DNA of 33,745 bases from Leptolyngbyaceae cyanobacterium SM1_4_3 (GTDB lineage Bacteria > Cyanobacteriota > Cyanobacteriia > Elainellales > Elainellaceae), in NCBI GenBank assembly GCA_012031415.1, contig JAAUTN010000031.1, positions 1 to 33,745 of the forward strand. Reading direction: 5' to 3'. The translations under genes were made by a program, and so were the position numbers. This document shows positions 24,644 through 32,820 of the stretch, piece after piece. Numbering within the stretch: the first letter of the stretch is position 1; every line of letters starts with the position of its first letter. Below the pieces are notes generated by a model. It saw only the letters and a program-made list of their open reading frames with translations, was not told where the DNA came from and did no database searches.

Positions 24644-25906
24644 ATGGTAGTGAATTCTTCAAATTCTTCATCTGACGTAGTGACGACTGCTCTTTCTGCC
24701 CACCAGTCTTCTCTGGTTTTAGCGGCGATGAAAGGAGCAGATCGCAGTCGTGCCCTTCAGGGAATGGCAAAAGCTTTGAATAAGCGGCAGGATGACATTC
24801 TAGAGACAAATACGCTAGACTTGGAAGCTAGTCGTGAAATGGCCGTGCCGGAGTTAATTTTGGACTGGCTAAAGCTAACACCTGAACGGCTTCAAACAGC
24901 AGTACAAATTTTGCAGCGGTTGGGAGAGCTATCTGATCCTATTCAGCAAGTGTTAAACACACCCTTTCAAGTAGATCAGTGCCAAACGTACTGTCAACTC
25001 ATGCCCTTAGGGGTAATCGCGCTGATCTACGAAGCTTTCCCAGAACTGGCGGCGATCGCAGCAGGTTTGTGTATTCGCACGGGCAATAGCTTGATTCTCA
25101 AGGGAGGCAGTGAGTCCAGCCATTCCAATCAAGTGATTGCTGAGATTTTGCAAGATGCAATTGAAGATGCTGGCTTACCGCGAGATGCCTTAAAACTAAT
25201 TCCGGCTGATCAGGGCGACCCGATCCGGGAACTGGTGACGCAAGATCAGTACATTAACCTGGTGATTCCTTATGGTCGGGCTAGCCTGGTACAGCAGGTG
25301 ATTCGGCAGGCGACAGCGCCCGTCTTGAAAACTGCAATTGGCAATTGCTGTCTTTACTGGTCGCCTTCTGGCAGTATGGATGTAGCACGCTGGATGATTT
25401 TAGACAGCCATCAGAGCGATCCTGATCCGGTGAATGCGATCGAGAAGGTGCTGATTCATCGCGAGCATCAAGCCTCTTCTTTAACAACCCTTTGGCATAG
25501 CCTGAAGGAAAAGGGCTTCAAGATTAAAGGCGACATCGAGTTAGCAGCCCATTTTCCGGAACTGTCTCCGGTTGACTCTATTGAGTGGGGACGAGCCTAC
25601 TTAAATAAAACGATTGCCTTTAAAGCAGTGGATGGATTGGAGACGGCGATCGCCTGGATTAATCAGCATAGTAGCGGTCATGCTGACTGTCTGGCCACTG
25701 AGTCTTACCAGGAGAGCCGCCAATTTGCCCTGGGAATTAATAGCGCCATGACCTATATCAACGCTTCTCCGCGATTCAGGCGCAACCCCAAACCGGGCAA
25801 CCCCATTTCGTTAGGAGTGTCTAACCAGAAGGGACATCGCCGAGGGTTAATTAGCTTAGAGACATTAACCACCGTCAAGTACATCGTTCAGGGCAATGGA
25901 TTGTGA
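24644..25906 (+). CDS. gamma-glutamyl phosphate reductase (ProA)-like protein lacking the catalytic cysteine
   Basis: A 420-residue member of the ProA branch of aldehyde dehydrogenases, which makes glutamate-5-semialdehyde in proline synthesis. ProA-like features include ALSAHQSSLVLAAMKGADRSRALQGMAKAL, LMPLGVIALIYEAFPE, GNSLILKGGSESSHSNQVI and the C-terminal ISLETLTTVKYIVQGNG. In true ProA the active-site segment reads like QRPxVCNAxETLLV; here it is DPDPVNAIEKVLIH, with Val263 in place of the nucleophilic Cys. The flanking residues are also changed (GHRRGLISLE for ARGPVGLE). It is probably a second, divergent ProA paralogue without dehydrogenase activity, so no gene symbol is given. It follows the zinc-ribbon gene by three bases. 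Confidence 0.85.
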   Translation: MVVNSSNSSSDVVTTALSAHQSSLVLAAMKGADRSRALQGMAKALNKRQDDILETNTLDLEASREMAVPELILDWLKLTPERLQTAVQILQRLGELSDPIQQVLNTPFQVDQCQTYCQLMPLGVIALIYEAFPELAAIAAGLCIRTGNSLILKGGSESSHSNQVIAEILQDAIEDAGLPRDALKLIPADQGDPIRELVTQDQYINLVIPYGRASLVQQVIRQATAPVLKTAIGNCCLYWSPSGSMDVARWMILDSHQSDPDPVNAIEKVLIHREHQASSLTTLWHSLKEKGFKIKGDIELAAHFPELSPVDSIEWGRAYLNKTIAFKAVDGLETAIAWINQHSSGHADCLATESYQESRQFALGINSAMTYINASPRFRRNPKPGNPISLGVSNQKGHRRGLISLETLTTVKYIVQGNGL

Positions 25907-25937
25907 GTTCAGCAAGCTCTTTAGTTAAACGCAAGGG

Positions 25938-26213
25938 CTACTCTTCTGGCGGCAATTCAGGCTTGGGCGGCTTTGGTTCAGTGAGCAAGCTGTCTTTAGA
26001 TTTTTTCAGTTCCTTCCAAAGTTGCTTGATTTGATGGTACGCGTCCTCAGGAGGCACTTTGCCCCCTGTCTCCAGGCCGCAAATGAGAGATACTCGTTGA
26101 GCAAATTCTTGCAGATTAGCGTCAAACGCTAAATGCTCCGGAGAAAATTCTCCCCGAAAACGCGCACGGGGATAAAGAAATTGATCGATATTTTCTTCAT
26201 TGTTATCTGTCAT
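25938..26213 (-). CDS. small conserved cyanobacterial protein (DUF7219-like)
   Basis: A 91-residue acidic protein with FLYPRARFRGEFSPEHLAFDANLQEFAQRVSLICGLETGGKVPPEDAYHQIKQLWKELKKSK followed by a Pro/Glu tail. This matches my memory of a short cyanobacterial family (DUF7219) of unknown function; the family number is uncertain. There is no membrane segment or signal peptide. The gene lies alone on the minus strand, downstream of the PLP-enzyme gene, whose terminator separates them. Confidence 0.75.
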   Translation of the reverse strand: MTDNNEENIDQFLYPRARFRGEFSPEHLAFDANLQEFAQRVSLICGLETGGKVPPEDAYHQIKQLWKELKKSKDSLLTEPKPPKPELPPEE

Positions 26214-26293
26214 ACCGTATTCTCACTTGGAATTCTCAATATTCATAACCTGCCCACATCTTAAAGGAAACTATCTGAGGATAGGAATAAGGC

Positions 26294-26321
26294 AAAAACC
26301 CGCTTCCAGCTTGATTGGAAG
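26294..26321 (-). terminator. rho-independent terminator of the PLP-lyase gene
   Basis: On the minus strand CTTCCA-ATCAAGC-TGGAAG is followed by CGGG and five T, two bases past the stop at 26323. It has a six-pair stem with a T run. Confidence 0.6.
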
Positions 26322-26322
26322 T

Positions 26323-27552
26323 TTAAGCAGCCCCGATCGCTTCAATCGCGGCTTCCAGGGCGATCGCCACGTGCGTCCAGTGCGTTCCTCCCTGACAGAA
26401 GACGGTGTAGGGTTCTCGCAGCGGGCCATCTGCCGAAAACTCGGAGGTACTGCCATCGATAAAGGTGCCGCCTGCCATCACTAACTGACTCTCATAACCC
26501 GGCATTTCAGCCGGAACGGGGCTGAGATAGGAACCAATGGGTGAATGCTGCTGAATCGCTCGACAGAAGGCAATCAGCTTTTCGGAGGAACCCAACCGCA
26601 CTGCCTGAATCACATCGCGACGCGGCTCAAACGGCAGCGGGTTGACAGGATAGCCCAACTGGTCAAACACGTAGGCCGTCAGGTGATTGCCCTTCATCGC
26701 TTCCCCAACCATCTGCGGCGCGAGAAATAGCCCCTGAAACAACAGCCGATTTTGGTCGAAGGTGGCTCCCCCAGCGCTGCCGATGCCAGGGGCAGTGAGC
26801 CGACAGGTGGCGGCTTCTACCAGGTCAGCCCGTCCTGCCACGTAGCCGCCTGCGGGAACAATGGTGCCCCCCGGATTTTTGATTAGCGATCCGGCGATCA
26901 GGTCGGCCCCGACTACGGGTGGCTCTCGGTCTTCGATGAATTCGCCGTAGCAATTATCGACAAAGCAAACGGTATCAGGGTTTTGCTGTTTAACCAGACG
27001 GACAATTTTTTCGATGTCGGCGATCGCCAAACTCCGCCTCCAGGAATAGCCGCAAGAGCGCTGAATTAAGACTAAACGAGTATGCTTCTGCACCGCAGAC
27101 TCTAACCCTTGCCAGTCCAGAATGCCTTCGGAAATAAGGTCTAATTGACGGTATGAGATGCCAAATTCCTTTAGAGAACCTTGACCCTGCCCCCTTAAAC
27201 CAATTACTTCTTCTAAAGTGTCATAGGGGGCACCTACTACGGCTAGCATCTCGTCTCCGGGGCGAAGCACCCCATACAGGGCAGAGGCGATCGCATGAGT
27301 GCCTGAGACAAACTGCACCCGCACGGCAGCAGCTTCAGCACCCATAACCTCGGCAAACACCTGATCCAGGATTTGCCGACCCAGATCATCGTGTCCATAG
27401 CCCGTCACTCCGGCAAAGTGATGGACTCCGACCCGGTGATGACGCAGGGCTGTTAGCACTCGCTTCAGGTTTTTCTTGACCTGAGCGTCAATTCCAGAAA
27501 AAATCTGGAATAGTGCCTGTTCTGCTCGTCGCAGTCGTTCAACGCTGTTCAC
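26323..27552 (-). CDS. methionine gamma-lyase family PLP enzyme (aluminium resistance protein type)
   Basis: A 409-residue PLP-dependent protein of the fold type I family annotated as methionine gamma-lyase family or aluminium resistance protein. Typical blocks are HHFAGVTGYGHDDLGRQILDQVFAEVMGAEAAAVRVQFVSGTHAIASALYGVLRPGDEML, CFVDNCYGEFIEDREP (PLP Asp/Asn region), DLIAGSLIKNPGGTIVPAGGYVAGR, with the probable Schiff-base Lys in SLIKNPGG, and GSAGG. The C-terminus is a glycine/alanine-rich sequence ending in EAIGAA. The substrate is not known with certainty in cyanobacteria; a C-S lyase role is suggested by the family name only. It is monocistronic, with its own terminator. Confidence 0.92.
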   Translation of the reverse strand: MNSVERLRRAEQALFQIFSGIDAQVKKNLKRVLTALRHHRVGVHHFAGVTGYGHDDLGRQILDQVFAEVMGAEAAAVRVQFVSGTHAIASALYGVLRPGDEMLAVVGAPYDTLEEVIGLRGQGQGSLKEFGISYRQLDLISEGILDWQGLESAVQKHTRLVLIQRSCGYSWRRSLAIADIEKIVRLVKQQNPDTVCFVDNCYGEFIEDREPPVVGADLIAGSLIKNPGGTIVPAGGYVAGRADLVEAATCRLTAPGIGSAGGATFDQNRLLFQGLFLAPQMVGEAMKGNHLTAYVFDQLGYPVNPLPFEPRRDVIQAVRLGSSEKLIAFCRAIQQHSPIGSYLSPVPAEMPGYESQLVMAGGTFIDGSTSEFSADGPLREPYTVFCQGGTHWTHVAIALEAAIEAIGAA

Positions 27553-27775
27553 AGTTAACCTCCTCGCAAAAATGAGTTGAATTCACGGGTTTTCTAAACC
27601 TGCCATCTGATTTCTGCCGGAGGTTAAATATCTTGTCCCCCCAGTCTTGGGAGAAGATGTCTGTGTTTCGACCGAAGCAAGGTTGGCAAAAACCCTGCCA
27701 GTGTTCGCTTCTTCAAGATTCACAGAGCTTATTGTCGCGCAGATTGGGCTGCAAAATTCACATTGAGATTACTGC

Positions 27776-28591
27776 ATGACTATTGCAACATCAACCGAAC
27801 CTCGTATTACCTGGCCCATTATTTTCTTTATGGCAGCGATTCACATTGGAGCGCTGTTCGCTTTCCTTCCCAGTAACTTTAGCTGGACGGCGGTCGGCCT
27901 TGCCGTATTTCTGCACTGGCTCACGGGCGGTCTAGGCATCACGCTGGGATGGCATCGCCTGGTGACGCACCGTAGTTTCCAGACTCCTAAATGGCTAGAG
28001 TACCTCCTGGTTTTTTTTGGTAGCTTATCGCTCGAAGGTGGCCCGATTGAATGGGTTGGGCTACATCGCCATCACCATGTTCACTCTGACCAGGAATTGG
28101 ATCATCACAATTCTAGTAAGGGGTTTTGGTGGAGTCACATGAGCTGGATGCTGCACGAAGTGCCCGCCAAACAAGAAGTTGCTCGATATACAAAAGATAT
28201 CGCCAATGATCCGGTCTACCAGTTTTTAGAAAAGTATTTTCTGCCTATTCAGATCGTTTTTGCTGCGATTCTTTACTTGATTGGAGGCTGGTCTTTTGTC
28301 GTTTGGGGAATCTTTCTACGGCTGGTTGTGGTGTATCACTGCACCTGGTTCGTCAATAGCGCAACCCACAAGTTTGGCTATCGTACCTATGAGTCGGGCG
28401 ATCGCTCCACCAACTGCTGGTGGGTTGCTCTGCTCACTTACGGTGAGGGCTGGCACAACAACCATCACGCTTTTCAATATTCTGCCCGTCACGGTTTGAA
28501 ATGGTGGGAAATTGATATGACCTGGATGACGATCCGGTTTCTACAATCGCTCGGTTTAGCTACTAAGGTAAAGCTGGTAGAAGCAGAATAG
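27776..28591 (+). CDS. desC: acyl-lipid delta-9 fatty acid desaturase
   Basis: A 271-residue integral membrane desaturase that introduces the first double bond into acyl chains of membrane glycerolipids, using ferredoxin as the electron donor. The three histidine boxes of the stearoyl-CoA desaturase type are present: HRLVTH (60-65), HRHHH (97-101) and HNNHH (227-231). Four hydrophobic segments surround them (about 14-31, 37-57, 76-90, 160-190). Length and sequence (WVGLHRHHHVHSDQELDHH) are typical of cyanobacterial DesC. A 223-base upstream region from the PLP gene may hold a cold- or light-regulated promoter; none is obvious. Confidence 0.94.
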   Translation: MTIATSTEPRITWPIIFFMAAIHIGALFAFLPSNFSWTAVGLAVFLHWLTGGLGITLGWHRLVTHRSFQTPKWLEYLLVFFGSLSLEGGPIEWVGLHRHHHVHSDQELDHHNSSKGFWWSHMSWMLHEVPAKQEVARYTKDIANDPVYQFLEKYFLPIQIVFAAILYLIGGWSFVVWGIFLRLVVVYHCTWFVNSATHKFGYRTYESGDRSTNCWWVALLTYGEGWHNNHHAFQYSARHGLKWWEIDMTWMTIRFLQSLGLATKVKLVEAE

Positions 28592-28698
28592 TTGGGCTAT
28601 GAGCAGTTAGCTAACTCTAGTTCCTAAAGTATCTGACTAGATTAGCTAGTTGCCACCTTTTTGTTTTGATTCTTAGCATCATGGATTAAATGAAGCCT

Positions 28699-28747
28699 GA
28701 TATTTTTTGGAAGTGCCGTGCGGAGCGCGGCACTTCCAAAAAATATC
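28699..28747. repeat. 20-bp perfect inverted repeat with 9-base loop
   Basis: Left arm 28699-28718 and right arm 28728-28747 are exact reverse complements, each with a GC-rich inner half (AAGTGCCG) and an AT-rich outer half (GATATTTTTT). The loop is TGCGGAGCG. It lies between convergent desC and the gamma-glutamylcyclotransferase-like gene and can act as a terminator in both directions. The size and perfection are more than a usual terminator and may mark a small palindromic mobile or repetitive element. Confidence 0.6.
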
Positions 28748-28784
28748 GCAGGTTAATTAATTCACGATCCTTAATTAGTTTGGA

Positions 28785-28806
28785 GCCTGCGTAAGCAGGC
28801 TTTTTT
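28785..28806 (+). terminator. rho-independent terminator
   Basis: GCCTGC-GTAA-GCAGGC followed by six T is a textbook + strand terminator, 194 bases past the desC stop and behind the 20-bp hairpin. Confidence 0.75.
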
Positions 28807-28824
28807 AATTGCTTCAGGGTAGCT

Positions 28825-29397
28825 TTAAGCTGAGCGCAGAAGTTGAGTCTGCGATCCGTATCGTTGCTGAAGCTGATGCATATGGTTAAATAGCTGCCAG
28901 CAATATGGCTCAGGCAAACCACAGGTGACAGCACCCCGTAGCACCACATTAAAATACCAGTCGTTGGGAGCGAGTTCTTCAGTTAGCTTGTCCAAAACAA
29001 CGTAGGTACGAACGTTTTCATACTGCCGCCCCCGATGGTGAACGCTCACGATCTCGTGCTGATAGCCTTCCTCTCGTAGATCCAGGCGATCGCTCAACCG
29101 CTGCGGCAGGCGATACAAAACGCCTTCCACAAATGCAGTCGGATCTCTAACTACGTCTAAAACACCGCAATTCCTTAACTGGGATTGCCGAAGAAATCCC
29201 AGCCGATAGCCTTTCAGCGTCGCCGCCCCGATCACGTAAGCGTGAACGTTTTCACCGAGCGATCGCTTCAGATCAACGGGACACATACAGGAGCCGTAAG
29301 CAAAGTAGTAGAACGTTGGTTCTTGGGACGATTTTGCATCGGCTGCTCGAGCATTCGCTATCTGAGCAAGATGGATCTGAGCAGGTACTCCTGTCAT
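28825..29397 (-). CDS. gamma-glutamylcyclotransferase-like protein
   Basis: A 190-residue protein with the GGCT-fold signature FYYFAYGSCMCPVDLKRSLGENV, then GAATLKGYRLGFLRQSQ, GVLDVVRDPTAFVEGVLYRLP and LDLREEGYQHE. The YGS substrate loop and the catalytic Glu of the LREEGY segment are in place. GGCT-like enzymes cleave gamma-glutamyl peptides to 5-oxoproline; the exact substrate here is open. I chose ATG 29397 (MTGVPAQIHLAQ); a TTG start at 29415 would add six residues. The C-terminus ends in a Gln-rich segment (HMHQLQQRYGSQTQ). It is convergent with desC. Confidence 0.82.
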   Translation of the reverse strand: MTGVPAQIHLAQIANARAADAKSSQEPTFYYFAYGSCMCPVDLKRSLGENVHAYVIGAATLKGYRLGFLRQSQLRNCGVLDVVRDPTAFVEGVLYRLPQRLSDRLDLREEGYQHEIVSVHHRGRQYENVRTYVVLDKLTEELAPNDWYFNVVLRGAVTCGLPEPYCWQLFNHMHQLQQRYGSQTQLLRSA

Positions 29398-29555
29398 GGT
29401 TACAAGTCTCGCCAATCACTTTAGCCTGTGATTGTAACAGAACAAAACTCGAATTGTCACCTATTCCGACGTATAAACCGTAGATTTATTTTACTTTCAA
29501 ACCTGCCGGGAGATAGGCTTAGGTTCTTTCTCAGAAGTCTATAAGGGGCGATCGC

Positions 29556-30743
29556 CTAGCGAGTGGGTCGCCGTCTCTGCAAAAACTCAGGAATATCTAA
29601 ACCGGGCTTATTTCTGGATTCAGGAACTGTAGAAGGTGTCGGGATAATAGCTGGAGCGCTGACGCTGCGCTTTAGCGTGGTCACTCTAGAGGTAGGCGCG
29701 GCCTGCGGTTCAGCCGAGAAGCCAGTAGCAATTACCGTAATCCGAACTTCACCCTGGAGGCGATCGTCAATCACCGCGCCAAAAATAATATTTGCGTTGG
29801 GATCAACCGCCTCATGAATAATTTCTGCGGCTGAGTTAACTTCATGCAGGGTCAAATCAGAGCCGCCCGTAATATTCAGCACGACTCCTTTCGCCCCATC
29901 AATCGAAGACTCCAGCAGTGGAGAAGAAATTGCCGTCATCGCCGCTTCTCTGGCCCTCGACTTACCAGAACCCACGCCAATACCCATGAGGGCTGAGCCT
30001 GCATCTGCCATCACTGCCCGAACATCTGCAAAGTCAACGTTGACCAAACCTGGGATTGTAATAATGTCTGAAATACCCTGTACGCCCTGACGCAAAATAT
30101 CGTCTGCGACTCGAAAAGCATCCTGCACCGGAGTTTGTTCTGAAATCACCGATAGCAGCTTGTCATTGGGGATCATGATTAGCGTATCGACTCGGCTTTG
30201 CAAAGCAGCAATGCCTTCGTCTGCCTGACTGGTGCGCCGTCTACCCTCAAAGGTAAAAGGACGAGTAACAACGCCTACGGTCAAAGCCCCAACTTCTTTT
30301 GCGACTTCTGCGACGATGGGAGCCGCACCCGTGCCCGTTCCGCCGCCCATACCAGCCGTAATAAAGACCAGATCAGCGTGTTCTAACGCGGAGGCAACCT
30401 CATCTCGCGATTCTTCAGCCGCCTTTTGTCCGATCGCCGGATTGCCGCCAGCACCCAAACCGCGTGTCAGCTTTTGCCCGACCTGAAGCCGATTCTGAGC
30501 GGATGCGTTGGTCAGAGCCTGAGCGTCTGTGTTAATAGACCAAAACTCTACGCCCGAAACCTCACTGGCAATCATCCGATTGACAGCATTACACCCACCA
30601 CCACCGACCCCAATCACTTTGATTCTGGCTATGCTGCTAGGCACGATTTCATCGCTCCTGGATTCCTCTCCCAGCACGGCTCTGGCATCGCGAACTTGAC
30701 TTAAGTGTAGCCCAGAGTTGGTAAAAGGATTTGAAGTATTCAT
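29556..30743 (-). CDS. ftsZ: cell division protein FtsZ
   Basis: The tubulin-like GTPase that forms the division ring. There is an N-terminal extension of about 40 residues, a [12 protein letters not shown] nucleotide-binding segment (47-58), the [10 protein letters not shown] signature (133-142), [18 protein letters not shown], and [22 protein letters not shown] (catalytic T7 loop). A Pro/Thr-rich linker leads to the conserved C-terminal peptide [10 protein letters not shown] (383-392), which binds division partners. Its 395-residue length is normal for cyanobacteria. The ftsQ gene lies upstream on the same strand, separated by 428 bases that may hold an independent ftsZ promoter. Confidence 0.97.
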   Translation of the reverse strand: MNTSNPFTNSGLHLSQVRDARAVLGEESRSDEIVPSSIARIKVIGVGGGGCNAVNRMIASEVSGVEFWSINTDAQALTNASAQNRLQVGQKLTRGLGAGGNPAIGQKAAEESRDEVASALEHADLVFITAGMGGGTGTGAAPIVAEVAKEVGALTVGVVTRPFTFEGRRRTSQADEGIAALQSRVDTLIMIPNDKLLSVISEQTPVQDAFRVADDILRQGVQGISDIITIPGLVNVDFADVRAVMADAGSALMGIGVGSGKSRAREAAMTAISSPLLESSIDGAKGVVLNITGGSDLTLHEVNSAAEIIHEAVDPNANIIFGAVIDDRLQGEVRITVIATGFSAEPQAAPTSRVTTLKRSVSAPAIIPTPSTVPESRNKPGLDIPEFLQRRRPTR

Positions 30744-31128
30744 TGATACTGGAAGAGTAAATTGATTTCACTTACTAAAAACTGCGTGGGCGATAGATCA
30801 CTAACTGCTGAGCGCTAATTCAGGCTTAAGATATAGCGATTCAGTGGACTTCTAACCCGCAAATCTATGGGATCAGTGGACAAAACTCAAAAGACGCAGA
30901 TTTAAATCTATTTGAGTAGCGCATTAACCGTGTCTGGCTAAAACTAAACCTTGTCCACTCGCTAACTCTAGTCAACTATAGGGTAAGTTGCTTGAAAAAC
31001 CAATAATACACAATAGTTAGACTAATGGAAGACCAATTGAATCTAAAAGGTAGAAATTTATTTTTCAACTGCGTTTTTTAGAGGAATGTCCTGGCACCGA
31101 CCCGTCAACCTGTTAACCCTAATTTTCA

Positions 31129-31164
31129 ACGCAGAATTAGCAATAGACGCAGAATTAGCAATAG
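31129..31164. repeat. 18-bp tandem duplication
   Basis: ACGCAGAATTAGCAATAG occurs twice head-to-tail (31129-31146, 31147-31164), just after the ftsQ stop in the 428-base gap to ftsZ. Apart from this the gap (30744-31171) is AT-rich and shows no ORF or hairpin I can support; it presumably carries the ftsZ promoter and leader. Confidence 0.75.
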
Positions 31165-31171
31165 CCAAAAA

Positions 31172-32056
31172 CTAAGGAGAGATGGGGACTGCTGTATTCT
31201 CTGGCACAGCATCAGTTTCAGTCATATGGAGCGAGGGATTATCAGGATTTCGCAAGTCGATGTAGTCGATCTGGCTGCTGTCTACATTTTCAGGCAATTC
31301 TTGCATCTGGTTTAAGGCATTCAATTGTTTTGGAAACTGGGAACTGTATGAACCTAAATGCACAACTCCTAGCTCTGTCTTGAGAATCAGGTTAGCTGGG
31401 TCTCGCCAATCAATTTCGGTAATTGTAATTGGGCTGCGGCTGACCTGAGAATAGAGTTTTGACCATTCAGCAAGATATTGGCTGGGCATTCCTACAACCC
31501 TGAGATTGGGAAGCGGGGACTGATTCAACCCCACATAGTTTGCCAGGGGCACTGATATTCCTGTTTCGTCGAGTAGCTTAATCTGAGAAGTCCCTGGCAA
31601 CGCGGTAGATGGAGTTTGCTCAGGAGACTGAATTGTGGCAGTGGCTACTGGGTCTTGTGCTAGTAAAACTGCAACGGGACGACGTTCCTGAACCTGTACG
31701 GTCAGTCCTGGTGGAAATAGATGACGAGTTACGGTTGCATCAGTAATGAATGCCTGAGATTTGAGCTGAGCTGTTAGCGTCTGCGGCTGTAGCTGTAAGA
31801 GATGCTGAGGATAGGCGATCGGGAGGAGAGCCTGAACTGCCTCTTTGGAAAGGAATTCATTGCCCTCGATCGCGATTTGTTCTGGTGCTCGAATGGTCCA
31901 GGCGGGTAAGGTGGCTCCCCAAACCAGCCCGCCTGCCAGCCCACTCACTGCTAGCGATCGCCAACCCGCCTGAACTACTTTCAAACGGCGCTGGCGGCGT
32001 AATTTTTGCCGTCTTTCTGTCAATTCTGTGCGAGAAACGGATGCAATGTTAGTCAT
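31172..32056 (-). CDS. ftsQ: cell division protein FtsQ/DivIB
   Basis: A 294-residue bitopic protein. A basic cytoplasmic N-terminus (ERRQKLRRQRRLK) is followed by one membrane helix (about 31-52), then the POTRA domain (IAIEGNEFLSKEAVQALLPIAYPQHLLQLQPQTLTAQLKSQAFITDATVTRHLFPPGLTVQVQERRPVA) and the FtsQ beta domain with LLDETGISVPL and ITEIDWRDPANLILKTELG. It ends with IDYIDLRNPDNPSL. FtsQ links FtsB/FtsL and FtsZ-ring components in septum formation. The ftsQ-ftsZ order is typical for cyanobacteria. Confidence 0.93.
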   Translation of the reverse strand: MTNIASVSRTELTERRQKLRRQRRLKVVQAGWRSLAVSGLAGGLVWGATLPAWTIRAPEQIAIEGNEFLSKEAVQALLPIAYPQHLLQLQPQTLTAQLKSQAFITDATVTRHLFPPGLTVQVQERRPVAVLLAQDPVATATIQSPEQTPSTALPGTSQIKLLDETGISVPLANYVGLNQSPLPNLRVVGMPSQYLAEWSKLYSQVSRSPITITEIDWRDPANLILKTELGVVHLGSYSSQFPKQLNALNQMQELPENVDSSQIDYIDLRNPDNPSLHMTETDAVPENTAVPISP

Positions 32057-32241
32057 CGCGGTTAAGACAAGGGGATGAAGTAGAAGTCCGATTTCTATGC
32101 AGTTTTTCTAAGCAATTCGAGCCTTTTCGAGTTCGCCCAATTTTGCAGTCTGTTTGTGTCAGTCCTGATTTTTTTGGATCGACCGATTTATGACTGCATG
32201 ATATAGCAGGTTTCGAGTATCAAGGTACGAATTTTATCAGG

Positions 32242-32688
32242 TTATGATCCAGCGGATTCGGCAGATTCAGCCTGGAGGTGGCGCAGGTCTTGCTGAAGGT
32301 GCTTGCCCCACTGAAGCGCGAGAGACATCTCGGTGAAGGGAATGCGGATTGGCTCTACATTGGGCGATCGCTCAAATTCCAGGGCTATTTTGCGGCCACT
32401 GTGCGGCGGCGTTTCTAAATCAAAGGATTGGCTGTCTGCCCAGAGTCGAATGGCGTAAACCTGCTCCAGTGAAAACGTTTGTAAATCAACTGGAGCTTTG
32501 CGCGTCGGTTTGCCCCAGGTTAGGGTGCTGCCATTCTGTCCTAATACTGAATAGATGTCGTACTTCGCTCGCTCAAACTGCTCTGCCCAAACCCGATAAG
32601 CTTCCAGTTTTTGATATTCGTTCCAACCGGCCCAGGCCAACCCAATAAAGACGGCTAGCAGCGGCAACCAGAGAAGTCCTCTTGTCAT
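32242..32688 (-). CDS. membrane-anchored hypothetical protein
   Basis: A 148-residue protein with an N-terminal membrane helix or uncleaved signal (LLWLPLLAVFIGLAWAGW), followed by a soluble domain beginning NEYQKLEAYRVWAEQFERAKYDIYSVLGQNG. I chose ATG 32688, which has AGGTG about seven bases upstream; a TTG at 32703 would add five residues. No family is recognised. It precedes ftsQ by about 185 bases on the same strand, so an envelope or division role is possible but unsupported. Confidence 0.75.
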   Translation of the reverse strand: MTRGLLWLPLLAVFIGLAWAGWNEYQKLEAYRVWAEQFERAKYDIYSVLGQNGSTLTWGKPTRKAPVDLQTFSLEQVYAIRLWADSQSFDLETPPHSGRKIALEFERSPNVEPIRIPFTEMSLALQWGKHLQQDLRHLQAESAESAGS

Positions 32689-32820
32689 AATTCTGCACCT
32701 CAAATTTAGGACTGCGATCGCAATAACTTTCAGTAATGTTTTTTAAGCAACGCTCAACTTCCATTGGAGTGAGCTTGAGCTATCTTGGTGAATAACTGAT
32801 GCTGTGGCAAAGCGGGTTTT

